49,992 nt of DNA from an uncultured Bacteroidota bacterium (GTDB lineage Bacteria; Bacteroidota; Bacteroidia; Bacteroidales; F082). Location of the stretch: positions 1 through 49,992 of the forward strand of contig CAJVXP010000015.1 of assembly GCA_913009685.1 (NCBI GenBank), written 5' to 3'. This document shows positions 7,583-15,900 of the stretch, piece after piece. Under the pieces are notes generated by a model, which worked only from the letters and a program-made list of their open reading frames with translations, was not told where the DNA came from and searched no databases. The position numbers and the translations under genes were made by a program. Position 1 is the stretch's first letter; every line of letters begins with the position of its first letter.

Positions 7583-9469
7583 TTATTTTAAGGACTTTTC
7601 GGCCTGCATAATGGCGTGTAAAGTTTCCGAATAAATATTTTCCATCTTGCCTTTGGTATCACCAGGGGCAAAACGGGCGTATTCGATACTGTTCATCGTA
7701 TCCGTGAAAGCTTTTATCGTCTCCCCGGCTACCTGTTTTTGCTCCAGCATCTCTCTCACTGTCTCCATAGAAAGCTCGGATTTTTGTAAATCAAACTTAT
7801 CGGAGATATATCCCCATAAAGCCTGGGCAATTTCATCGTAAAAGGCTTTATCGTTACCCTGTTTTTTCATCTTTTGTGCCTTGGTGAGCCGGCTGCGGGC
7901 AATCTTTTGTGCTTTGCGGTTTTTAGTTAGAGACACGTTGGCTTTGCGCTTTTTCAGCACATTCCAAAGCAGCAGAACCAACAGCAGCAAAACTACCGGC
8001 AAGGCAAGAAGGACATAATACAATGTCGTCCCGAAAAGAAAGTCGTTGGCAGGATGCAAATCAAACGGTCCTTCTTTGATGTGCCGGATGTCTCTGCCTA
8101 TAATATGAATACCCTGCTGGTCGGTAGTAGTATATGTCACGCCGGTACCTTTTCCCTTTTTTACATGAATATGAAAGGTCTTTGACTGATAAACATGGTA
8201 TTGCCTGTCTTTGGGATTAAAAAAGCAGAACTTTACCGGATTAATGATAAAATCGCCGGGGGTACGTGGAATGGCAAGATAGTCAAACTTTTTTGTTCCG
8301 GAAACACCACTACCGGTATTGTTGATCTTCGTTGTTATTTTGGGGTCATAAGTTTCAAAATCAGAGGGGAATTTCACTGCAGGTGCACTCACCAGTTCAA
8401 TGTTTCCGCTTCCGCTGACAGTGATGCTGAGTGTGAGAGCATCGTTGGTGGTCAAATCGGTTTTGTCGATATTGCTTTTGAAAGTATAATCGCCTACGGC
8501 ACCTGAAAAACAGACCGGCTTACCTTTGGCAGGAAGCGGTTTCACCTTAAACCGCAGCGCATTGGAAACCAATGTCTTCTTTACGTTTCTAACATTCTGA
8601 TTGAAGAAAGGATCATTAAAAAAAGAGTCAAACGGGTCTCCGGAATTACCGGATGGATTTTTCACCCTGATTTGTACGGCACAATCCAGTTGCATGGGAT
8701 CAATCACCAGTTTTCCGGTTTGCTGAGGTATCAGCGCCAGTTTACGAATCACCGCTACCACATACTTCTGCCCGTTGATAATTTCGTTATGTTGCTGCAG
8801 GGTAGAATTATCAGCAAGCAAATCTTTCGACCAAAAGCCTTTAAAAGAAGCCACCTTGTTAATACTCAGGTTCGACACCGGAATACGGGTGTAGATACGG
8901 TAGGTAACCACCACCTGCTGACCGAGATAAGGACGGGTATTGTTCACCGTAGCTTTTATGTAAACATCTTTGCTGTTTATTTTGACATTGGGGGTTGTCT
9001 GAGTTTTCCCGGAGACTGCTCCCGCCCTGTTTTGCGATGGGACGCCCGGGTTGCCTGTCTGGCTTTTTGCAGATGTACTAACTTTCAGGACATTAATCTT
9101 CAGTGTACTAGAGGCATATCGTTTTCCTCTCACCTTTACAGTTGCCGGTCCGATGGTAATTGCGCCGGGCCTGGTGGCCATAACAATGTAGGAATAAGTC
9201 ATTGTGTACGACTGGCTCATTTTTCCATTGATAAACTGGATGCTGGAGCTGCTCGAAGTATTGGGACCGGATAAAATTTCCAGACCGCCAAAATCAGCGG
9301 GAGGTGTAAAATTCCTGCCGTTGGCATTCACCTCAAACAGAATCTGAAACTGCTGCCCAACCAACACCTGCTGCCTTGCCCTTGCGGTGAAAGTAACCTC
9401 TTTACCAGCCCAGGCACCCTGCGAGACAAACAGCAACAGAAAAATAATATAAAATCCCCTCTTTTTCAT
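7583..9469 (-). CDS. batD: BatD: large periplasmic protein of the Bat operon
   Basis: The 628-residue protein has a signal peptide (MKKRGFYIIFLLLFVSQGAWA) and then a long beta-rich periplasmic part. It opens with the typical BatD sequence VTFTARARQQVLVGQQFQ, followed by FGGLEILSGP and YSYIVMATRPG. One membrane helix lies near residues 480-505 (ALPVVLLLLVLLLWNVL), and a cytoplasmic helical tail contains ALWGYISDKFDL and SIEYARFAPGD. That is the standard layout of the BatD/oxygen-tolerance family. It probably interacts with the von Willebrand proteins BatA and BatB across the membrane; this is inferred from operon partnership. A 91-base gap separates it from batC. Confidence 0.88.
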   Translation of the reverse strand: MKKRGFYIIFLLLFVSQGAWAGKEVTFTARARQQVLVGQQFQILFEVNANGRNFTPPADFGGLEILSGPNTSSSSSIQFINGKMSQSYTMTYSYIVMATRPGAITIGPATVKVRGKRYASSTLKINVLKVSTSAKSQTGNPGVPSQNRAGAVSGKTQTTPNVKINSKDVYIKATVNNTRPYLGQQVVVTYRIYTRIPVSNLSINKVASFKGFWSKDLLADNSTLQQHNEIINGQKYVVAVIRKLALIPQQTGKLVIDPMQLDCAVQIRVKNPSGNSGDPFDSFFNDPFFNQNVRNVKKTLVSNALRFKVKPLPAKGKPVCFSGAVGDYTFKSNIDKTDLTTNDALTLSITVSGSGNIELVSAPAVKFPSDFETYDPKITTKINNTGSGVSGTKKFDYLAIPRTPGDFIINPVKFCFFNPKDRQYHVYQSKTFHIHVKKGKGTGVTYTTTDQQGIHIIGRDIRHIKEGPFDLHPANDFLFGTTLYYVLLALPVVLLLLVLLLWNVLKKRKANVSLTKNRKAQKIARSRLTKAQKMKKQGNDKAFYDEIAQALWGYISDKFDLQKSELSMETVREMLEQKQVAGETIKAFTDTMNSIEYARFAPGDTKGKMENIYSETLHAIMQAEKSLK

Positions 9470-9560
9470 TTAAGCCATAAATTTTCTTCAAAAATAAGGA
9501 TTATATCCAATGCGGTTTTCTATCAAATATTGCACCAAAACAAGCATTGTCGTCTCTCCT

Positions 9561-10298
9561 TTACCAATTAATAACATTTGCTTTCGCTTTTGCAGCTTTG
9601 GCTTTTGCTTTGGCTCTTTCAAGCTTTTTAAGTGTGTTCTTCTCATTATTTTTCAAAGCATTCAAAATCCGCTGAGCCTCCTGCGGTGAAATTTGCTGTT
9701 GTTTTTTCTGACTGTTTTTCTTTTGGTTTTCCTTCTGATTCTGAGGCTGCTGTTTATTCTTATTTTGATTTTTCTTTTTATTTTGGTTTTTCTTGTTCTG
9801 GTTTTTCTTGTTTTTGTTCTTTTTATTCTGTTTTTGTTTCTTTTTTTGTTGTTTTTGTTTTTTCAGCATCTTACGGGCATACTCCAGGTTGTACTTGGCA
9901 TCCATATCCGCAGGCTGTTGTTTTAAAGACTGAATATAAGAGCTGATACTTTTTTCATACTGTTTCTGCTGCATGAGAGTATTCCCGAGATTATACCATG
10001 CACCGGCTTTATATTCGTGAGTTTTAGTCTGTTGAACCAGATTTTTAAAAAAGTTCTCGGCTCCTTTATAATTTTTCTCCTGATAAACAGCATCACCAAG
10101 ATTAAAAGTGCTCTTTTTGTATTTTGGATTTTTAGCCTGTGCTTTACGGTATTGCACCTCAGCCTCGGAAAATTTCTTCTGCTCATACAGTTTATTTCCC
10201 TTTCGTATGAGCGTCCTGGCACTCTGTGCGGAAGCTCCGGCCGAAATAAGTCCCAGCATCAGGATAAAAACCAGCTTTATTTTTTCTCTCTTTCTCAT
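9561..10298 (-). CDS. batC: BatC: periplasmic TPR protein with a Lys/Asn/Gln-rich tail
   Basis: The 245-residue protein has a signal peptide (cleavage near ASA, residue 24). It has three TPR-like units: LIRKGNKLYEQKKFSEAEVQ, STFNLGDAVYQEKN and WYNLGNTLMQQKQYEKSI. From about residue 150 follows a very unusual low-complexity tail built from K, N and Q (KNKKNQNKKNQ repeats), then a short helical end. TPR proteins of this kind are the BatC members of the operon. The tail is encoded by an A-rich strand, so the opposite strand shows a false hydrophobic reading frame. The start overlaps the batB stop by four bases (ATGA), indicating coupled translation. Confidence 0.82.
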   Translation of the reverse strand: MRKREKIKLVFILMLGLISAGASAQSARTLIRKGNKLYEQKKFSEAEVQYRKAQAKNPKYKKSTFNLGDAVYQEKNYKGAENFFKNLVQQTKTHEYKAGAWYNLGNTLMQQKQYEKSISSYIQSLKQQPADMDAKYNLEYARKMLKKQKQQKKKQKQNKKNKNKKNQNKKNQNKKKNQNKNKQQPQNQKENQKKNSQKKQQQISPQEAQRILNALKNNEKNTLKKLERAKAKAKAAKAKANVINW

Positions 10299-11323
10299 TT
10301 TCCAAAAAAATCTATTTTTTCAGCCCACTTTGACTTACGCTCAATTAGCAACAATTCCACCACAAGGAAGAAGAAAGCAATAGCGAGAAACAGTTGAAAA
10401 TGATGTGCATAATCGGTAAACTGTTTGGTGGCCAGTTCCTGTTTTTGAATGTGGTTGATATTTTTCAAAATTTTCGACAACCCCACACTGGCATTGTTGG
10501 CGCGGGCATAAGTTCCATGACCCGCATTGGCAATTTCCTGCAACATCTGTTCATTCAATCTGGTAATCACCACCTTACCCTGTCGGTCTTTCAAAAAAGT
10601 CCGGTTACCCTGCGCATCGTAAATAGGGATGGGTGCTCCTTCGGGCAGCCCCATGCCGATGGTAAATACTTTAATGCCTTTTTCAGCAGCCATCCCGGCA
10701 GCCTGCACCGGATTATCCTGATGGTTTTCTCCATCGGTTATGATGATAATCGCTTTATTGTGTTTATCCTTTTCAAAAGAATCTGTGGCCAGGTTAATGG
10801 CTGAGCCAATGGCAGTTCCCTGCACGGGAACAATTTTGTTATCCACCGACGAAAGGAAAAGCTTTGCTGCAGAATAATCAGTTGTAAGCGGCAGCAGCCT
10901 GTAAGCACGTCCGGCAAAAACTATCAGTCCGATTCGGTCGCCATCCAGTTTATCTATCAGGTTGGAGACAGCCATTTTGGCACGGCTGAGCCGGTCGGGT
11001 TTAATATCTTCGGCCCGCATGGAATTGGATACATCCAAAGCTATGTACAAGTCGATGCCTTTTCGCTTCACGGTTTCCACTTTTGTACCCACCTTAGGGT
11101 CGATAATGCCGGTAATCAGAAAAACCAGGGCAAAGAGTAGTAGCAAAAACCGTAAGGCCGGCCGTGTAGCAGACTGATGTCTTATCAAATGTTCCATCAG
11201 CAGCTTGTCGCCGAACCGTTTGGTTGTCCGCCTTTTCCATCCCTTAAAAAGCCAGTAAATCAAGATGAAAAACAGCAACAGCAGGTAAGCCCAAAAAAAC
11301 TCTATATGTTCAAATTGAATCAT
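10295..11323 (-). CDS. batB: BatB: von Willebrand factor A membrane protein
   Basis: The 342-residue protein has two N-terminal membrane helices (about 8-28 and 56-76) and a vWA domain from about residue 88. Its metal-ion-dependent adhesion site is intact: ALDVSNSM gives DxSxS, TAIGSA supplies the Thr, and ITDGENHQD the Asp. A final helix lies near the C-terminus (FQLFLAIAFFFLVVELLL). The domain faces the periplasm between the helices. In the Bat system, BatA and BatB are paired vWA proteins that probably bind one another or BatD. The spacing to batA is 15 bases. The stop overlaps the batC start. Confidence 0.9.
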   Translation of the reverse strand: MIQFEHIEFFWAYLLLLFFILIYWLFKGWKRRTTKRFGDKLLMEHLIRHQSATRPALRFLLLLFALVFLITGIIDPKVGTKVETVKRKGIDLYIALDVSNSMRAEDIKPDRLSRAKMAVSNLIDKLDGDRIGLIVFAGRAYRLLPLTTDYSAAKLFLSSVDNKIVPVQGTAIGSAINLATDSFEKDKHNKAIIIITDGENHQDNPVQAAGMAAEKGIKVFTIGMGLPEGAPIPIYDAQGNRTFLKDRQGKVVITRLNEQMLQEIANAGHGTYARANNASVGLSKILKNINHIQKQELATKQFTDYAHHFQLFLAIAFFFLVVELLLIERKSKWAEKIDFFGK

Positions 11324-11338
11324 TTCTCCCTCTTTGTT

Positions 11339-12334
11339 TTACGGTAACCTTCTAAAAACCAAATATCTTAAACTTATCTCCAGCACAAAAATCAACAGAG
11401 CGACCAACGCAAACGGAAAATACAGTTCATATTTTTTGCGGAACTGCTGTACATTAATTTTCGATTTTTCCAGTTTGTCAATCTCCTTAAAAATAGCGCT
11501 CAGCTTATTGTTATTATTGGCACGAAAATATTTCCCGCCGGTTTCCTTTGCTATTCTTTTCAACAAAGCTTCATCAATCTGCACTTTCATCTGCTGCATT
11601 TTGATTCCGTATGGCGTCTGTACCGGATAAGGAGCATAGCCATACGAACCTATGCCAATGGTATAAACCCGTATTCCGTACATTTTAGCAAGTTCGGCGG
11701 CAGTTTCCGGGTCGATGGCGCCGGAGTTATTTACCCCATCGGTAAGCAACACGATTACTTTCGAGCGTGCTTTTGAATCTTTCAGCCGGCTGACTGCCGT
11801 AGCCAGCCCATCACCAATGGCTGTTCCATCCTGAATCATACCGCTTTGCACCTCTCTCAGAAGGTTTTTAAGAACAGAGTGGTCGAGGGTAAGCGGGACT
11901 TGTGTAAAGGCAACCCCACTGAAAATCACCAAGCCGATGCGGTCGTTGGGACGGCCATCGATAAACTGAGCGGCAATTTTCTTGGCCGCGCCAATACGGT
12001 CGGGCCGGAAATCGCGGGCACGCATACTTCCCGAAACATCCAGAGCCAATACAATGTCAATTCCTTCAATATTAATATTACTCTTTGAGGATATCTTTTG
12101 TGGTCCGGCAAGTGCAATAATCAGCAGCGTCAATGCCAGCATACGCAGCACAAATAAACTGTGAATAAGGCGCGTTTTCAACGAGCGCGGAGCCCCCTCG
12201 AAAGGTTTCAGCCCCGAAAAAAGCAACTCAGGCGTGCTTTTGCGAAAGCGATACACATACCAGGCAATCAGTATCGGTATCAGCAGCAGCAGATAAAAAT
12301 AATCGGGACTTCTCCATGTGTCTATGCCAAACAT
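11339..12334 (-). CDS. batA: BatA: von Willebrand factor A membrane protein
   Basis: The 331-residue paralogue of BatB has N-terminal helices at about 12-26 and 60-78 and a vWA domain from about residue 90. The MIDAS motif is complete: ALDVSGSMRARD, then GTAIGDGLATA and LLTDGVNNSG. A C-terminal helix (ELYFPFALVALLIFVLEISL) closes the protein. BatA and BatB share the stretch around ALDVS and the FRPDR/IKPDR motif, consistent with duplication. The gene starts two bases after the stop of the upstream DUF4381-like gene, so these reading frames are very likely translated together. Confidence 0.9.
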   Translation of the reverse strand: MFGIDTWRSPDYFYLLLLIPILIAWYVYRFRKSTPELLFSGLKPFEGAPRSLKTRLIHSLFVLRMLALTLLIIALAGPQKISSKSNINIEGIDIVLALDVSGSMRARDFRPDRIGAAKKIAAQFIDGRPNDRIGLVIFSGVAFTQVPLTLDHSVLKNLLREVQSGMIQDGTAIGDGLATAVSRLKDSKARSKVIVLLTDGVNNSGAIDPETAAELAKMYGIRVYTIGIGSYGYAPYPVQTPYGIKMQQMKVQIDEALLKRIAKETGGKYFRANNNNKLSAIFKEIDKLEKSKINVQQFRKKYELYFPFALVALLIFVLEISLRYLVFRRLP

Positions 12335-12336
12335 CG

Positions 12337-13362
12337 CTATTTCTCCTCCTTATTTTCCGGTTGTGACTTTTCTTCCGTTTGTCCTTCATTTTCGGTCTGT
12401 ACCATGTCTCCCTGTGTTTGTGCCGGTTCTTCCTGCGGTACAACTTTGGTTTCATTCACAAAATCAAGGCAGTAATTCAGACTCGTATCATTTTCCAGCG
12501 GCGAGGGTTTCAGCCTGGCAAATTTCACAAGGTCGGCCAGCTCAAAAGCACTCCGGGCCTTTGCCAGTGCCTCTTTGTTCACCTCTTCTTTTTCCAGATT
12601 CCGCATAATCTCTCCGGTGGTCATCTCTCGTGCATCAAACAGGAACCGCCGTGCAAAATAATTACGCATAATGTCAGTAATAGCCGTGTGGTATGTCTTC
12701 AGCTTACCCGCCTGCCACAACCTGGAGAGCCTGACTTCTTCCAACCGCTGAATAGCTTCCTGATCCGGCGGCAACTTGGGTTTGGGTTTACGGGCAAACA
12801 GCGGTTGGTTCTTTTTTCGCCTGCGCAGATACCATACGAGGAAAACTATACCGGCCAGCAACAAAAGCCCCAGTAAAATCCAGGGTAAAATTTCTCCGAG
12901 TGTGTAAGGTTCAGCCATCGGCCCTTTGATAGCTTTAAAGGGTTTGGTAGTATCCACCTGCGGAGCATAGACCTGCAAAAACAAATCTTGCGTGGCAACG
13001 TTTACCGCATTATGACTGCCGGGCAATTGTATCTGAAATTTTAATGGTGTGATGTTAAAATAACCCGAATCAAAAGAGGTAATCACCAACCGGCGTTTCA
13101 GGTTCAGGATATTATGCTCCACCATGCTGTCGGTTTTTCCACGTTTAATGATTTCCACGTGAGGAACCAGTGTATCATTCAGCACAGGCCAGGTTACCTG
13201 CGATCCGGCAGGCACTTTCAGCGCAAGGGTCAGACCTATCTGGTCACCAATCATAATGGCATTTGTATCCAGCGAAGCATTCGCTTTCAACGTCTGCCCG
13301 CGGACAACTGTAAAAGCTGTCAGCATCAATATCAGTAACCCTGTATTTTTAACGTTCCTCAT
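12337..13362 (-). CDS. DUF4381-like membrane protein of the moxR-bat operon
   Basis: The 341-residue protein has a signal peptide (MRNVKNTGLLILMLTAFTVVRG), a beta-rich periplasmic region that resembles a short BatD N-terminus (LDTNAIMIGDQIGLTLAL), and one membrane helix near residues 155-175 (LPWILLGLLLLAGIVFLVWYL). The cytoplasmic region follows: AIQRLEEVRLSRLWQAGKLK, then YHTAITDIMRNYFARRFLFD and MTTGEIM. That cytoplasmic part resembles DUF4381 proteins, which commonly lie between DUF58 and vWA genes. The last 35 residues are Glu/Gln-rich. No enzymatic motif is visible. It is probably a structural partner in the same membrane complex as BatA/B/D, inferred from its position. Confidence 0.7.
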   Translation of the reverse strand: MRNVKNTGLLILMLTAFTVVRGQTLKANASLDTNAIMIGDQIGLTLALKVPAGSQVTWPVLNDTLVPHVEIIKRGKTDSMVEHNILNLKRRLVITSFDSGYFNITPLKFQIQLPGSHNAVNVATQDLFLQVYAPQVDTTKPFKAIKGPMAEPYTLGEILPWILLGLLLLAGIVFLVWYLRRRKKNQPLFARKPKPKLPPDQEAIQRLEEVRLSRLWQAGKLKTYHTAITDIMRNYFARRFLFDAREMTTGEIMRNLEKEEVNKEALAKARSAFELADLVKFARLKPSPLENDTSLNYCLDFVNETKVVPQEEPAQTQGDMVQTENEGQTEEKSQPENKEEK

Positions 13363-13377
13363 TTTTCGTGGTTATTG

Positions 13378-14253
13378 TTAACTTCTTGCCTCCCTTTTTC
13401 TGAACATGTTCATAAGTGGTTTCACATAATCTTCGCCCGTGTAAGCTTTTACCATGTCAACTCCCATCCGCGAAAAAAGCACATCCAACTCCCGGCTTTT
13501 GTCTGTTGCCCACCGGCTCAGCTGATGACGCACGGAAGCGCTTCCCGTATCTATCCACATTTGTTTTCCGGTTTCTGCATCCAGCATACGCACCATCCCC
13601 ACATTGGGCATAATTGTTTCCCTGCGGTCCGTTATACGAATAGCAATAAGGTCGTGCTTATGATTGGCAATCTGCACGGCTTTCTCAAAGTCATCGTCCA
13701 TAAAGTCGGAGATCAGAAAAGCAGTAGCCCGTTTTTTAATCACATTGGTCAGGTAACGCAGGGCTTCAGCAATGTTGGTTCCATTATTTTCGGCCCGGAA
13801 ATCAATCAACTCCCTGATAATCCGTAGGATATGCGAAGAACCCTTTTTGGGAGGGATGAATTTCTCGATTTTATCGGAAAAGAAAATGACCCCCACTTTA
13901 TCGTTATTCTGAATGGCTGAAAAGGAGAGCGTTGCGGCCATCTCGGTAATCATCTCCCGTTTTAGCTGGCCGTGGGTTCCGAACAGATTTGAGCCTGACA
14001 CATCAATTAGCAACATAACCGTCAGCTCACGCTCTTCCTCGAAAATCTTCACAAACGGATGGTTAAAACGCGCTGTAACGTTCCAGTCGATGTTGCGGAT
14101 GTCGTCGCCAAACTGGTATTCGCGCACTTCGCTAAAGGCCATTCCGCGCCCTTTAAAAACACTATGGTATTCGCCTGAGAAAATCTGTTTGGACAATCCC
14201 CGTGTTTTAATCTCTATCTTTCTAACCTTTTTAAATAATTCCTGTGCTTCCAA
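13378..14253 (-). CDS. DUF58 domain protein of the moxR-bat operon
   Basis: The 291-residue protein has no membrane helix. It carries the DUF58 signature GMAFSEVREYQFGDDIRNIDWNVTAR near residues 33-58. A vWA-like fold follows, with LLIDVSGSNLFG in place of a canonical MIDAS, then AFLISDFMDDDF. DUF58 proteins sit almost always beside MoxR ATPases and are thought to be their clients or partners. The start codon is TTG at 14253: there is no ATG in frame nearby, and the resulting N-terminus (MEAQELFKKVRKIEIKTRG) matches the family's usual beginning. It lies 75 bases after moxR and 15 before the next gene. Confidence 0.87.
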   Translation of the reverse strand: MEAQELFKKVRKIEIKTRGLSKQIFSGEYHSVFKGRGMAFSEVREYQFGDDIRNIDWNVTARFNHPFVKIFEEERELTVMLLIDVSGSNLFGTHGQLKREMITEMAATLSFSAIQNNDKVGVIFFSDKIEKFIPPKKGSSHILRIIRELIDFRAENNGTNIAEALRYLTNVIKKRATAFLISDFMDDDFEKAVQIANHKHDLIAIRITDRRETIMPNVGMVRMLDAETGKQMWIDTGSASVRHQLSRWATDKSRELDVLFSRMGVDMVKAYTGEDYVKPLMNMFRKREARS

Positions 14254-14328
14254 TTTTGCCTGTTGTTTTATGTTATCCGCAAAAGTTATTCATAGAATAA
14301 TTCTTTAAACCAGCTAAGGTATAATGGT

Positions 14329-15321
14329 TTACGGCACTTCAACCGAATTTAGAATTTCGTTGATAATGTCTTCGCTGGTAATATTTTCAGCTTCGGCTTC
14401 ATAGGTCAGGCCGATACGGTGGCGCATCACATCGTGGGCAATGGAGCGAATATCTTCGGGGATGACATAGCCACGCTTTCTTATAAAGGCCAGCGCCTTG
14501 GCTGCCAGCGCGAGGTTGATACTTGCACGCGGTGAAGCGCCATAGGAGATCATGCCCGAAAATTTCTCCAAATGATACTCATCCGGATAACGGGAGGCAA
14601 AGACAATATCGATTATGTAATTCTCAATTTTTTCGTCAAGATAAATCTGCCTTACCAGTTCTCTTGCTTTCAGCACATCTTCCGGTTTCAGAATAGTATT
14701 TGTTTTAGCAGAAACATTGGTAATGTTCTGACGCAGAATCTGTTTCTCCTCAGATTTCTTAGGATAGTTAATTACCACCTTCAACATAAAACGATCCACC
14801 TGGGCTTCCGGCAGCGGATAGGTTCCTTCCTGCTCGATGGGATTTTGTGTTGCCATAACGAGGAAAGGCTCTTCCAGCTTGAAAGTGTTGTCGCCAATAG
14901 TAACCTGGCGTTCCTGCATGGCTTCGAGCAAAGCACTCTGCACCTTGGCAGGCGAACGGTTAATCTCATCTGCAAGGATAAAATTAGCGAAAATAGGGCC
15001 TTTTTTCACAACAAATTCCTCATTTTTCATGCTGTAAATGAGCGTCCCCAACAAGTCGGCAGGCAACAAATCGGGTGTAAACTGAATCCTGCTGAATTTG
15101 GCATCAATAATATTGGCCAGCGAGGTGATTGCCAGCGTTTTTGCCAAACCGGGAACCCCTTCTAACAAAATATGTCCGTTACCGAGAAGACCGATGAGCA
15201 AACGTTCGGTCATGTGCGTCTGTCCCACAATTACCTTATTCATTTCCAGTTTTATCATATCAATAAACTGGCTCTCTTTTTGAATCTTTTCGTTTAGTTC
15301 GCGAATGTCCGTTTCTAACAT
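14329..15321 (-). CDS. moxR: MoxR-family AAA+ ATPase
   Basis: The 330-residue AAA+ protein has Walker A GVPGLAKT (about residue 55), the MoxR-typical FTPDLLPADLLG, Walker B ILADEINRSPAKVQ, sensor 1 ATQNPIEQEGTYPLPEAQ (with the QVDRFM arginine region) and sensor 2 GASPRASINLALAAKA. MoxR ATPases act as chaperones that insert cofactors or assemble complexes, usually with vWA proteins. Here it heads an operon with DUF58 and Bat proteins, matching the Bacteroides aerotolerance arrangement. A TAnnTTTG element lies 27 bases upstream. As first gene of the operon it likely provides the ATP-driven step for the membrane components. Confidence 0.93.
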   Translation of the reverse strand: MLETDIRELNEKIQKESQFIDMIKLEMNKVIVGQTHMTERLLIGLLGNGHILLEGVPGLAKTLAITSLANIIDAKFSRIQFTPDLLPADLLGTLIYSMKNEEFVVKKGPIFANFILADEINRSPAKVQSALLEAMQERQVTIGDNTFKLEEPFLVMATQNPIEQEGTYPLPEAQVDRFMLKVVINYPKKSEEKQILRQNITNVSAKTNTILKPEDVLKARELVRQIYLDEKIENYIIDIVFASRYPDEYHLEKFSGMISYGASPRASINLALAAKALAFIRKRGYVIPEDIRSIAHDVMRHRIGLTYEAEAENITSEDIINEILNSVEVP

Positions 15322-15900
15322 GGGTGTTATTTTTTCAATTTGTAGTGCAAATATATAAACAGGCTTGTAATTAGTTTGTTAATGTTTGTTAAAGGGAAAT
15401 AGAAAATGTTAATACAGACAGGAATTCACCTGGCAGAGGCTTTTGGAAACAACACGCACAAAGAGGCTGGTATAAAAATATAGGAACAGAACAGCAGCCG
15501 GTGTTTTAGTCATAATCTTTGGATTTTGCCGGACCATTTCGGTACAAAAGGCATGGCTTGTATCCGGCTTTCGCCGGTTTGGATGACGGTGATCACACCG
15601 ACCTGTTCGCAAACAATACCATAAGAAATCTGATTATTATTCACAACAACGGCATTTATTTCCTTGAAACCAAAGGAGAAAAAGTACAATATTCATGATA
15701 ATTTGTGGTTTTGCAGGAAGCGGGATGCCTAAGGCGCGGACATCTAAAGCAGGGCTTGTTCGCAGGCTGGCCCTGACTTTGAGCGTGGCGCACAAAGCGG
15801 TGTGAATGTTAAAAAAATAAAAAATACAGAAATAAGTCGCTAAAACAAACATTTTCTTATACTTGCAATTTATTTTTATAACCTGTAAACTTTCAATGAT
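15322..15900. other. Divergent intergenic region, no recognised gene
   Basis: This 579-base spacer separates moxR (minus) from the NSS symporter (plus). It contains the moxR -7 element. A plus-strand open stretch ends in a TGA near 15693 and encodes about 60 residues (with DDGDHTDLFANN and GIYFLETKG), but has no good start and no family I recognise; it could be a gene remnant. Before the symporter, TATACTTG near 15859 resembles a weak -7 element. Confidence 0.4.
15348..15355 (-). promoter_or_regulatory. -7 element of the moxR-bat operon
   Basis: TATATTTG on the reverse strand fits TAnnTTTG and lies 27 bases before the moxR ATG. No clear -33 TTTG is present at the expected distance. Confidence 0.45.

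Noticed and set aside
9693-9926. A hydrophobic plus-strand open frame made of Leu, Phe and Ile
   Set aside because: It is the opposite strand of the Lys/Asn-rich batC tail; poly-A-rich codons read backwards give poly-Leu/Phe. It has no start signal.
15540-15693. Possible small gene upstream of the NSS symporter
   Set aside because: It has no ATG in a sensible place, no recognisable motif and no ribosome site. I mention it only as a possible remnant.
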